Shown piece after piece: positions 18,233 through 26,702 of a stretch of 64,000 nt of DNA. Each line of letters begins with the position of its first letter. Positions within the stretch are counted from its first letter, which is position 1. This stretch comes from Stenomitos frigidus_A. GTDB taxonomy: Bacteria; Cyanobacteriota; Cyanobacteriia; Leptolyngbyales; Leptolyngbyaceae. The stretch lies in contig NZ_CAWNSW010000141.1 in assembly GCF_963877135.1 (NCBI RefSeq), forward strand, positions 1 through 64,000, read 5' to 3'. The notes under the pieces are model-generated. The model was not told the DNA's origin. It saw nothing but the letters and a program-made list of their open reading frames with translations, and made no database searches. The translations under genes and the position numbers were made by a program.

Positions 18233-18608
18233 ATCTGCCTGTAAGGACGCATTTCTAAACGCAAAAGCTAAACGAACATAGTTGCCCCCTATAGCTGTCT
18301 AGCTTTCCCGAGTGCGTTCCTCAGATCTATATCAATTCTGGTTTCTCTGCTTGCTAAAACCATCCGATATAGTACTCAAATTAAGGCAAAGATTAGCCTC
18401 AGCGTTTCTTTCTAAGTCCGTAGATCCACGCTTTCTAACAGGAGAGGGCTTCGTTGCCTGCAGCCTTTCAAACGTTTGTGCACGGGCTCAGGTGCAGAGC
18501 CAAGGCGATACGGCATACGAATGGGACATCCCTCTATGGCAAGCGAGCGTTGCACCGATCACGATATTAGAAGTGCATGAGTTGATTGTGCGGCGCGCGA
18601 TCGACCAA
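18233..18608. other. Intergenic region downstream of the hydrolase
   Basis: No gene is supported. A long plus-strand open frame that starts here runs mainly antisense to the hydrolase and has no recognisable product. Confidence 0.45.
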
Positions 18609-19619
18609 TCAGCTTGCCAACAATTCTTTAATACTATCGTCAATGAATTTTGTATCCACGGCATTCACGCCACCGCCTGCAAAGTGCCCCCAAACCGATT
18701 TAATCACGCGGAGTTCGGCATTGGGCATATACTTCACTTCGTATTCGTTATCTTCAGGTGGAAAGTAGAGATCCATTTCGGCAGGCATCACGATCGCCTT
18801 CGCTTTAATGGCTCCTAACGCTTTCTCAAAATCGCCGTCAAAGCCAGGCGTTTGGCTAATATCGCCGTTCTGCCACGTCCACAGCATCGTCAGCAAGTTG
18901 TTGGCGTCTTTTTTGAGGAAAAAGCCTTCCCAAAACGCTACCAGAAAGTCTTCCAATGACGAATAGCCCATCTGGAGATATACTTTTTCGCGATAAAACG
19001 CTTGCGACAAACCCCAGCCAGCATAGACACGCCCCACAGCACGGAGCCCAGTCGTGGGTGGTTCATCATACCAGCCACCCTTCCAGGCAGCGTCTGCTTG
19101 CAAAGCCGCTTTCACGCCTTCTAAAAAGACGATGTTGTGAAAGCTGGTTTTCGCTGAACCGCAGAACGGAAAGATGCGTTCCACCATCTCTGGATAGCTG
19201 ATGCCCCATTGGTAGGTCTGCCCTGCACCCATTGACCAACCAACGACAAGGGCAATTTTTTCAATGCCAAACTTTTCGGTGACAAGTTTGTGCTGCGCGC
19301 GCACGTTGTCGTAAAAGGTAACGTTGGGAAAACGGCTCTTGTTGTAGGGTTGGGGATTGTTGCTGGGCGAGGTGGAAAGCCCGTTCCCAAGCATGTTGGG
19401 GATGATGATGAAATAGTTTTTTGGATCAAGCGCCATGCCTTCACCGACGAGCCACTCGTTATCGTAGTGCTGTCCGGAGTACCAGGTCGGATAGACAATG
19501 ACGTTACTCTTGTCTGCATTAAGCGTCCCGTAGGTTTTGTATGCCAGTTTGGCATCGCGCAAGGTTACACCACGTTGGAGAGAAAAGTCGCCAAGATCAA
19601 AAAATTCGTAGTCAACCAT
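18609..19619 (-). CDS. Alpha/beta hydrolase of the homoserine O-acetyltransferase (MetX)-like family
   Basis: From the ATG at 19619 (MVDYEFFDLGDF) the protein has 336 residues. It shows LAYKTYGTLNADKSNVIV and the nucleophile elbow GWSMGAGQ with Ser129, as in MetX-type acyltransferases. An upstream frame to 19703 adds 28 residues without family likeness. Several such proteins in cyanobacteria are annotated only as alpha/beta hydrolase, and no methionine gene is adjacent, so acetyltransferase activity is not certain. It follows urtE on the same strand after a 280-base gap. A terminator lies beyond it. Confidence 0.8.
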   Translation of the reverse strand: MVDYEFFDLGDFSLQRGVTLRDAKLAYKTYGTLNADKSNVIVYPTWYSGQHYDNEWLVGEGMALDPKNYFIIIPNMLGNGLSTSPSNNPQPYNKSRFPNVTFYDNVRAQHKLVTEKFGIEKIALVVGWSMGAGQTYQWGISYPEMVERIFPFCGSAKTSFHNIVFLEGVKAALQADAAWKGGWYDEPPTTGLRAVGRVYAGWGLSQAFYREKVYLQMGYSSLEDFLVAFWEGFFLKKDANNLLTMLWTWQNGDISQTPGFDGDFEKALGAIKAKAIVMPAEMDLYFPPEDNEYEVKYMPNAELRVIKSVWGHFAGGGVNAVDTKFIDDSIKELLAS

Positions 19620-19848
19620 GAGAGAAACCCTGATCTTTGGATATGCAAAAGCAGGATCATGCCGTTGTGCAGCACGATCGACTACAAACTGAGTCACCCT
19701 CACTAGAGAAGGGTTGCAAGGAACTCACTCATTTGGCATGGCACCCACCGGTGATTATCAACCACGGGCTAGCTGGGCAACGTTCACTAAAGAAATTCAA
19801 CGCGTTGCAGCGCAAGCCTTAAAACTGCTTTAGCAAGTTTTGTACTGT

Positions 19849-19890
19849 TAGCCCAGACGTTCAATCACATAGCCCAGACGTTCAATCACA
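19849..19890. repeat. Two tandem 21-base direct repeats after urtE
   Basis: TAGCCCAGACGTTCAATCACA occurs twice without spacing (19849-19869 and 19870-19890), ten bases beyond the urtE stop codon. Confidence 0.9.
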
Positions 19891-19900
19891 GGTGAAATGG

Positions 19901-20602
19901 CTAAACTGCAAGATATTTGTGTACCAGTGCGTCTGTCAAATCAGCAGTATGGCCGTTCGCCACAACCGAGCCTTTCTCCATAATGAAAAACTTTTGGGCA
20001 AGCTGACGCGCAAAGTCAATTTTCTGTTCAACCACAACAACCGTAATGCCTTTTTCACGGTTGATGCGCTTCAGCGTTTCTTCAATTTCCTGGACGATCG
20101 AGGGTTGAATGCCTTCAGTGGGTTCGTCCAGCAGCATAATTTTGGGATTACTCAATAAGCCGCGCGCGATCGCTAACTGCTGCTGTTGACCACCACTCAA
20201 CAGTCCACCCTGGCGCTTCAGGTGTTGTTTCAGCATCGGGAAGAACTCAAAGATTTCTTCAGAAATTTTCTTCGGCTTATTTTTAGCTGCCGTCATTCCC
20301 AGCTTCAAGTTATCTAGTACTGACAGATAAGGGATGATCTCACGTCCCTGAGGGATGAACGAAATACCATACCGAGCACGTAAATAAGTCGGCGTTTTAG
20401 TGATCTCGTCAGCATCAAAGACGATGCTTCCAGACATCACTTTATTCAGACCAATTACACTACGCAGCAGCGTCGTCTTACCAACGCCATTGCGACCCAA
20501 AATACAGGCAATTTCACCCTTTTCAACTGCCATATCGACGTTGAACAGCACAGGCGTTTGACCGTAGGAAACAGTCACATCGGTCAGATTAAGCAGCGGC
20601 AT
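19901..20602 (-). CDS. urtE: Urea ABC transporter ATP-binding protein UrtE
   Basis: One of two ATPases of the high-affinity urea transporter. The Walker A motif GRNGVGKT, the ABC signature LSGGQQQQLAIARGL, the Walker B IMLLDEPTEGIQPS and a switch histidine region are all present. From the ATG at 20602 it has 233 residues; a GTG at 20614 is an alternative. The start overlaps the end of urtD, indicating translational coupling. It is the last gene of the urt operon. Confidence 0.93.
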   Translation of the reverse strand: MPLLNLTDVTVSYGQTPVLFNVDMAVEKGEIACILGRNGVGKTTLLRSVIGLNKVMSGSIVFDADEITKTPTYLRARYGISFIPQGREIIPYLSVLDNLKLGMTAAKNKPKKISEEIFEFFPMLKQHLKRQGGLLSGGQQQQLAIARGLLSNPKIMLLDEPTEGIQPSIVQEIEETLKRINREKGITVVVVEQKIDFARQLAQKFFIMEKGSVVANGHTADLTDALVHKYLAV

Positions 20603-21386
20603 CGATTCGTTCACGACCTAAATACACCTCAATAACTTTGGGATTTGTCTGTACTTCCTGGACGGAGCCTTCGGTCAACTTTTCACCCTGATGCAGCACC
20701 ACAATGCGTTGCGCGATCTGTTTCACAAACTCCATGTCGTGCTCAATCACCACAACAGCGTGTTGGTTCGCCAGCGTTTTGATAATCTCGCCCGTCTCGT
20801 GGGTTTCGTCGGGGGTCATGCCCGCTGTCGGTTCATCCAGCAGCACCACGGTCGGATCTTGAGCCAGCACCATGCCAATCTCAATCCATTGCTTTTGCCC
20901 ATGGGAAAGCGAGGACACTTTGGTAAAGGCTTTATCCAGTAGACCAATGCGATCGAGCACCGATTCGATTTTGGCTTTCTTGACACTGGTGAGCTTGGTT
21001 TTGATGGAAGCAAACACGCCATGTGACCCTTTCAGCGCCAGCAGAATGTTCTCAAACACCGTCAGTTCGTTATAAACATTAGGGTTTTGGAATTTGCGCC
21101 CGATGCCCATGTGTGCGATCTCGTGGGGGCTTTTATTGGTGATCTCTTGCCCCTGATAGAAAACATGCCCAGACGCAACAGGCGATTTGCCCACGATCGC
21201 ATCCATGAGAGTACTTTTGCCTGCGCCATTTGGTCCGATGATGGTAACAATTTCCTTGTCACCCACGTCCAGGCTGACGCCCTTAATCGCCTGAAAGCCT
21301 GAGAATACGACTCTCACATCTCTCACAGACAAAATTGCTTCATGAGGTTCTACCTTAGAATCGCTGGTAGACAGAAGTGTATCCAT
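20589..21386 (-). CDS. urtD: Urea ABC transporter ATP-binding protein UrtD
   Basis: Second ATPase of the urea transporter, of the branched-chain amino acid (LivG-like) ABC class. Motifs are GPNGAGKST, the signature LSHGQKQWIEIG and VVLLDEPTAGM. The start at 21386 (MDTLLSTSD) is preceded by AAGG at a suitable distance and is preferred to a start at 21431. It follows urtC after about 120 bases and overlaps urtE. Confidence 0.93.
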   Translation of the reverse strand: MDTLLSTSDSKVEPHEAILSVRDVRVVFSGFQAIKGVSLDVGDKEIVTIIGPNGAGKSTLMDAIVGKSPVASGHVFYQGQEITNKSPHEIAHMGIGRKFQNPNVYNELTVFENILLALKGSHGVFASIKTKLTSVKKAKIESVLDRIGLLDKAFTKVSSLSHGQKQWIEIGMVLAQDPTVVLLDEPTAGMTPDETHETGEIIKTLANQHAVVVIEHDMEFVKQIAQRIVVLHQGEKLTEGSVQEVQTNPKVIEVYLGRERIDAAA

Positions 21387-21506
21387 AGACCTGACCTTAC
21401 TGTGTTCAAATTTGTTAACGTAACCTAACATTCCCTGTCAGCGCGATTCTGTGATGTAGATAGCGATTTGTAAACCGACCTTGAGGAACACGGGTTCGTT
21501 CAAGGC

Positions 21507-22763
21507 TTATTTCAGCCTGGACTGTCTCTTGGATGTTTGAGCGGACGATCGAACCGCACCACGCACGGTCTTTAACAGCAACGTGAACGATCGCGCTAAA
21601 CCGTGAATTGCCTGTTGCAGTGGGGTAGCCCAATCAAACACTCGCGCCTGTACAAATCCCGATGTGGAACTTGAAGTGGGTGCAGGCTCAACGCTCGTTT
21701 GATCTGCCAGCTTGAACTGCTTTGGCAGCAGACCCATCAGACCATCGGGCAGAAACAGCACCACAACCAGCAAAATAATGCCGACAATCAGTTGCCAATC
21801 TTGCGTCACACGGTCTACAGAGTTCTGCAATTGACCCAGCAAAATAGCCGCAATTAAGGGACCCACCAGGCTACCCCGACCACCGACCGCGACCCAAATG
21901 ACGACCTGCGTCCCAAACGCGACACCTAAATAGACGGGTGAAATAAAGCGGTTCAACGGCACAAAAAGACCACCCGCAATACCCGCGATGCCTGCTGATA
22001 ACGTCCAGACGAAAATCTTGAAGCTGGCAACGTCATAACCCAGGTAAGAGATGCGCTTTTCGTTCTCTTTGATGGAGCGCAGAATCAAGCCAAAGTTTGA
22101 CTGTGTTAACCAATAACTGCCCGCCAGCACAAAAGCGGCGAAGATGAGAATCATGAAATAAAGACCGATGGGTGGAATGACCAAACCACCAAATAAAGTC
22201 AGTCTCGAAACATCCGTAATACCGTTTGTCCCTCCCGTGTAGGCTTGTTGGCTCACGAAGAAGGTGGTCAGCGCTGAGGCGATCGCCAACGTAATGATAG
22301 TGATGTAAACGCCACTCACCTTAGAGCGAAAGATGAAGGAGCCAATAATGTAGGCAAAGGCGGCGGGAAGTGCCACCATCGCGATCGCCGCGATCGGGAA
22401 AAACTGTAGTGGTGCGATAAACCAGGGCAGTTCCTTCAACCCATTCCACACCATGAAGTCAGGCAGCGTACCACCATAGGTATTCGCCGAGGCAGCCAGA
22501 TTCAGCTTCAGGTAATACGCCATCGCGTAACCACCCAGCGTAAAAAACACGCCATGAGCAAAGCTCAAAATACCCGTGAAGCCCCACACCAGATCGAGCG
22601 AGACACCCAATACACCAAACAGCAGAAGCTTTGCCATCAAGTTTGCCTGAAACTCACCAGCGACAAACGGCAGAATGGCGAGAATCAAAAAGGCAATACC
22701 TCCGATCGCCAGTAACTTGACTGGTACGGTTGATTGTCGCAGCCGACCCATTACCTCTGTCAC
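21507..22763 (-). CDS. urtC: Urea ABC transporter permease UrtC
   Basis: A 418-residue LivM-like inner-membrane permease with about ten membrane spans. The EAA-like loop is around residues 255-275, and the GVAFGTQVVIWVAVGGRGSL segment is typical of this permease class. A basic C-terminal extension (about 360-418) is Ser/Thr-rich. The GTG at 22763 with GGGGGAT upstream is one start; the ATG at 22751 is another. It lies 57 bases after urtB. Confidence 0.92.
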   Translation of the reverse strand: MTEVMGRLRQSTVPVKLLAIGGIAFLILAILPFVAGEFQANLMAKLLLFGVLGVSLDLVWGFTGILSFAHGVFFTLGGYAMAYYLKLNLAASANTYGGTLPDFMVWNGLKELPWFIAPLQFFPIAAIAMVALPAAFAYIIGSFIFRSKVSGVYITIITLAIASALTTFFVSQQAYTGGTNGITDVSRLTLFGGLVIPPIGLYFMILIFAAFVLAGSYWLTQSNFGLILRSIKENEKRISYLGYDVASFKIFVWTLSAGIAGIAGGLFVPLNRFISPVYLGVAFGTQVVIWVAVGGRGSLVGPLIAAILLGQLQNSVDRVTQDWQLIVGIILLVVVLFLPDGLMGLLPKQFKLADQTSVEPAPTSSSTSGFVQARVFDWATPLQQAIHGLARSFTLLLKTVRGAVRSSAQTSKRQSRLK

Positions 22764-22820
22764 GTTGAAATCCCCCTACATTGATGGCGAAAAATAAACT
22801 GAATCGCGTGGTGCGATTTT

Positions 22821-23768
22821 CTAAGCCCGCTTCTGAACCGTGAATAGACCTTCTGGACGGTAGCGGATTAAGACAATCACCGCGAACAGAACAATCACTC
22901 GTGCAGCAGGGTCGTTGAGCAAGTAAGCGATCGCTGAGTTGGCGGAACCAATCAGCACCGAACCGGCCAGCACACCGACTAATTTGTCCACACCACCTGT
23001 CACTACAGTCATCCAGGCATCGACCAGATAATCTTGACCCATGGGTGGTGCCACGCTCTTCAAGGACGAAATGACAGCACCTGCAATGCCTGCCAGACCA
23101 CAACCATAGGCAAACGTCACCATATCTACCAGGCTCGTATTGACGCCCAGGCAACGAGTCATATCGCGGTTCTGAGTCACTGCACGAATCTGACGACCGA
23201 GCGATGTTTTATACAGCAAAAAGGCAGTTAGTGCCAGTAGTGCTAACGCCACAAAGAAGATGAACAGCCGATAGTAAGAAATTTCAACTGACTGACCGCC
23301 GGCCTTGAACAGTGAAAGATTGCCCTTAATGTAGGGGGGCGCTTTCACATATTTCAGCTGTGCCGTAAAGATCAGTTTGACGACGCCTTGCAGCACAATA
23401 CTCAAGCCCCACGTTGCCAGCAGGGTTTCCAACGGCCGCCCGTAGAGCTTTCGAATAATCGTGATTTCGACGATCGCGCCGATGACCGCTGTCACAATAA
23501 ACGCGAACGGAATAGTCATCAACAAATCCATCTTGAAGTTCTTCTGGAGCACAAAGGTGGTGTATGCACCCAGCATGATGAATTCGCCATGCGCCAGGTT
23601 AATAATCCGCATGACCCCAAACGTGATTGCCAAGCCTAAACCTGTCAGTAGCAAAATACCGATGATGCCAACGCTATTCAAGAGCTGATTGGCAAAGGCG
23701 ATCGAGTCAAAGCTTTTCGCTGGTGGCGAGGACTGCGCCAGATAGACCAGAGACGAAATAAAGTTCAT
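22821..23768 (-). CDS. urtB: Urea ABC transporter permease UrtB
   Basis: A 315-residue LivH-like permease, partner of UrtC. It has the N-terminal GLAITFGVMRIINLAHGEFI motif, about eight membrane spans and the cytoplasmic TQNRDMTRCLGVNT loop that contacts the ATPases. Length is slightly short of some UrtB proteins, with no interruption seen. It follows urtA after about 100 bases in the same operon. Confidence 0.93.
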   Translation of the reverse strand: MNFISSLVYLAQSSPPAKSFDSIAFANQLLNSVGIIGILLLTGLGLAITFGVMRIINLAHGEFIMLGAYTTFVLQKNFKMDLLMTIPFAFIVTAVIGAIVEITIIRKLYGRPLETLLATWGLSIVLQGVVKLIFTAQLKYVKAPPYIKGNLSLFKAGGQSVEISYYRLFIFFVALALLALTAFLLYKTSLGRQIRAVTQNRDMTRCLGVNTSLVDMVTFAYGCGLAGIAGAVISSLKSVAPPMGQDYLVDAWMTVVTGGVDKLVGVLAGSVLIGSANSAIAYLLNDPAARVIVLFAVIVLIRYRPEGLFTVQKRA

Positions 23769-23866
23769 GAATCCCCTTACTCAACCAGAACGACATCTGT
23801 GAAACCAGCTTCCGTGAACGTAGTGCTGGGCGCGATCGCACCCAGCCAAACTCAGACCTAAAGGTG

Positions 23867-25264
23867 TTAAGCCTGCTTCAGAAACTCAACGGGAAGATCC
23901 TTCTTGGTTTCCACATTGGGGTTGCTGCGATCGTCAGGCGATTTGTGCTTGCAGATCCGTCCTTTGTAGAGCGCTTGGCTCCAGGGAATCGGCTTCACTG
24001 CTGCCTTCGTCGCAAAGACAATTTCAGCCTGTCCATCCTCTTTCCACTTACCAATTCTGGAGTAAAGATAGGTGTGATAGTTGTCAGGGTCAACTTTAAC
24101 GGTACCTTGTGGTGCCTTAAACTCTTGTCCACGGGTCGCCTCGCGGATATTAGCAGTGGTAAATTCCTTTCCTGCTTCCGCAATCTTCTCCATCGCCTGT
24201 GCCATAAAGAAGGTTTGGAGGTAGGCCGCTTCCATCACACCGTTCGTGACACGATCCTGTCCAAACTTCGCTTTGAACTGTTCTACAAACGCTTTGTTTT
24301 CAGGTGTATCCACCGTTTGGAAATAGTTAAAGCTGGTGTAGTGACCGGCTGCAAATTCAGAACCCATCGCCTGAATTTCTTCTTCGGTGGTGGGGTACGC
24401 CATAATGGGCGTGTCTTTTGAGGTTAAGCCAGCATCTTTATACTGCTTGTAGAACGCAGGAATACTGTCGCCCACCAGGTTGCTCAGCACAAAGTCAGGC
24501 TTCGCTTGCTTAATCTTGTTGATGATGGTGATGAATTCGGTTGTACCCAGTGCAGCATACTCATCGCCAACCACCTGTCCACCCGCTTTCACAAGCTCGG
24601 CTTTCGCAATCCGGTTGCTTTCTTTGGGATAAATATAGTCAGAACCGATGAAGAAACCCTTCTTCCCAAAGTTCTTCGCGCAGTAGGGGATGGAATCGGT
24701 AATCTGCTGATTCGGTGCAGCACCCGTGTAGATGACGTTGGAGCTACACTCGTTGCCTTCGTAATAAACTGGGTAGTACAGCATTTTGTCTTTTTCTTCA
24801 AAGACAGGCAGCACGGATTTGCGGCTAGCAGATGTGTAGCAACCCAGGACGCAGACCACTTTATCTTCGTCAATCAACCGCTTAGACATCTGGTTGTATA
24901 AATCCCAGTTGGAGTCGGGGTTGACGACCACCATTTCAATTTTCTTGCCCTTAATGCCCTGCTTGCCAGACCAGGGGCCTTTGCCTTCGTTGATCTGCTC
25001 GATCGCCAAGAACGTAGCGTCTTGTAGCGATTTTTCCACAATCGCGATCGAACCCGTGGTGGAATACATCACCCCAACTTTAATACCGTCACCAGCTGCA
25101 GTTGATGCAACAGGGCTGGCACCAGGAGAGGCAGAGGTCTCAGCCGTTGGAGTGCCACCAGAACAAGCAGCAACAACACTAGAGCCAAGTGCAAGTGAAC
25201 CATACTGGATAAACCGACGACGATTCATACCACCCAGTACGATCAGGGGCTGACGCGACTTCAT
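23867..25264 (-). CDS. urtA: Urea ABC transporter substrate-binding lipoprotein UrtA
   Basis: Periplasmic urea receptor, 465 residues from the ATG at 25264, which is preceded by TAAGGAG seven bases upstream. The N-terminus has a twin-arginine-like NRRRFIQ motif, a hydrophobic stretch and a lipobox ending VVAAC, so it is probably a Tat-exported lipoprotein. The mature part has the periplasmic-binding type I fold (IKVGVMYSTTGSIAIVEKS) of the UrtA/AmiC group. It is the first urt gene, directly behind the NtcA promoter. Confidence 0.95.
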   Translation of the reverse strand: MKSRQPLIVLGGMNRRRFIQYGSLALGSSVVAACSGGTPTAETSASPGASPVASTAAGDGIKVGVMYSTTGSIAIVEKSLQDATFLAIEQINEGKGPWSGKQGIKGKKIEMVVVNPDSNWDLYNQMSKRLIDEDKVVCVLGCYTSASRKSVLPVFEEKDKMLYYPVYYEGNECSSNVIYTGAAPNQQITDSIPYCAKNFGKKGFFIGSDYIYPKESNRIAKAELVKAGGQVVGDEYAALGTTEFITIINKIKQAKPDFVLSNLVGDSIPAFYKQYKDAGLTSKDTPIMAYPTTEEEIQAMGSEFAAGHYTSFNYFQTVDTPENKAFVEQFKAKFGQDRVTNGVMEAAYLQTFFMAQAMEKIAEAGKEFTTANIREATRGQEFKAPQGTVKVDPDNYHTYLYSRIGKWKEDGQAEIVFATKAAVKPIPWSQALYKGRICKHKSPDDRSNPNVETKKDLPVEFLKQA

Positions 25265-25390
25265 TAAGCAATTCTCCTTACCTGTAAAAATCTCATATGC
25301 ACAATCGAACACTTGCTAAGCTGCAGCCATCGCCGCACTCAACGGTTGTTAAGTCATCCTGCGTATAGAGGCGTGTTGCAATACTGAGTG

Positions 25391-25432
25391 ATATTAGAGT
25401 TACGCTTGCACAGTATTTGTATCAGGATATAC
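25391..25432 (-). promoter_or_regulatory. NtcA-activated promoter of the urt operon
   Basis: GTATCAGGATATAC at 25419-25432 is an exact GTA-N8-TAC site inside the longer palindrome TTTGTA...TACAAA. On the minus strand it is followed after exactly 22 bases by TAATAT (25396 down to 25391), matching the -10 form TAN3T. This is the canonical class II NtcA promoter layout, giving nitrogen-starvation induction. The start point should fall near 25384, leaving a leader of about 120 bases before urtA. Confidence 0.9.
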
Positions 25433-25719
25433 AAACCGACATCGGTAACCGCTAGAAGTCATAGAACTGAAGCAAATGGTTAGCCTGACGAAGAAGTAAA
25501 CTCGACAATGGGCGACGAGCTTTAAGGCGATTTCTGAGCAAGCTTTGACACTGTAGGGACTGCAAGGTCTCGCATCACTCTTTGAAGCAGGCAAGTTATG
25601 GGTAATCTGCTTTCTGGAAATCTCCGTATATCAGCAAGCAGCGATCAGACAAAAGCCAACTACTGAGCCTTGGCCAATCACTACGAATTGACACCTTAAC
25701 CACCCTAAGCTCATGGCTT
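25433..25719. other. Spacer between ureG and the urt promoter
   Basis: About 290 bases with no gene. No terminator with a clear T-run was found, so some read-through from ureG into urtA is possible. Confidence 0.4.
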
Positions 25720-26340
25720 CTACACTGAAAGCTTACGCATACTTGGCGGTAGGCTAGTGGTCAGAAAGTCAATCACGGCCTCTAAGCCTTGCTGTGTCTT
25801 GAGATTAGAAAACACAAAGGGTTTCTTGTCCCGCATTTTCCTGGCATCCCGATCCATCACGTCTAAATCGGCACCGACGTGAGGAGCGAGATCAATTTTG
25901 TTGATCACGAGAAGGTCAGACTTGGTGATCCCGGGTCCACCTTTGCGAGGAATTTTATCGCCGCCTGCTACATCAATGACATAAATGGTGAGATCGACGA
26001 GTTCTGGGCTAAACGTCGCTGCCAGATTATCGCCACCGCTTTCGACAAACACCAGATCGAGATCAAGAAACTGCTGCTCCAGGTCTTCGATCGCCGCCAA
26101 ATTCATCGACGCATCTTCTCGAATCGCAGTATGTGGACAACCGCCTGTTTCCACACCACGAATGCGATCGCGCGATAGTGCCTGACTCCGGACTAAAAAC
26201 TGCGCGTCTTCCTGGGTATAAATATCGTTGGTGACGACTGCCAGGTGGTAGCGATCGCGCATCGCCTTGCACAACGCTTCCACCAGCGCTGTCTTCCCCG
26301 ACCCCACTGGACCCGCGACTCCAACTCGAAAAGCACTCAT
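25720..26340 (-). CDS. ureG: Urease accessory GTPase UreG
   Basis: A 206-residue GTPase that delivers nickel to apo-urease. It has the P-loop GPVGSGKT (10-17), NDIYTQEDAQ, the metal-binding Cys-Pro-His motif (C68-P-H70) within ETGGCPHTAIRED, and the GTPase motif VINKIDLA. It is complete, with the normal length. The other urease genes are absent from the window. Its place upstream of urtABCDE on the same strand links urea uptake with urease maturation. Confidence 0.96.
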   Translation of the reverse strand: MSAFRVGVAGPVGSGKTALVEALCKAMRDRYHLAVVTNDIYTQEDAQFLVRSQALSRDRIRGVETGGCPHTAIREDASMNLAAIEDLEQQFLDLDLVFVESGGDNLAATFSPELVDLTIYVIDVAGGDKIPRKGGPGITKSDLLVINKIDLAPHVGADLDVMDRDARKMRDKKPFVFSNLKTQQGLEAVIDFLTTSLPPSMRKLSV

Positions 26341-26702
26341 AGAATTTTAGCTTGTGGGTTGTAGCCAGACGTTTTCTGCGTCAGTCCTGAGGACGTTTGA
26401 GAAGTTTACCAGACTACATCTCATCCACAAAGGGATTAGCCTTTTAGCTGTTGAAGCCTCACGAACACATACGGGGTTTAGCTGCTGGAGATGCCTCCAG
26501 CAGAGGACACGATCAAGGCTTTTTCGCGTTATATCCTTGCTACAGGAGATTATGCGAAAGACCCATGCCTTTGCGGCATCTTGTCTGCGGCTCTACCGTC
26601 AAGATCGGCTCAAATTAACGCACTAAGTTTTGTTTAAGTAAAGAAGAAACCCTTCAATAGGGCTGTATAGTACTTTGGCTCATTCGCCAAACTTGAGTTT
26701 GA
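26341..26702. other. Intergenic region with a hairpin, upstream of ureG and the membrane protein gene
   Basis: CTGCTGGAG (26482-26490) pairs with CTCCAGCAG (26495-26503) around a four-base loop. No T-run follows. No NtcA consensus was found before ureG. An open frame covering this stretch has no recognisable product and is not called. Confidence 0.5.

Noticed and set aside
18312..18818. Plus-strand open frame of 168 codons
   Set aside because: It lies mostly antisense to the MetX-like hydrolase, has no recognisable product and no ribosome binding site.
26354..26626. Plus-strand open frame of 90 codons upstream of the large membrane protein
   Set aside because: Composition is not protein-like, it spans a hairpin, and no family matches.
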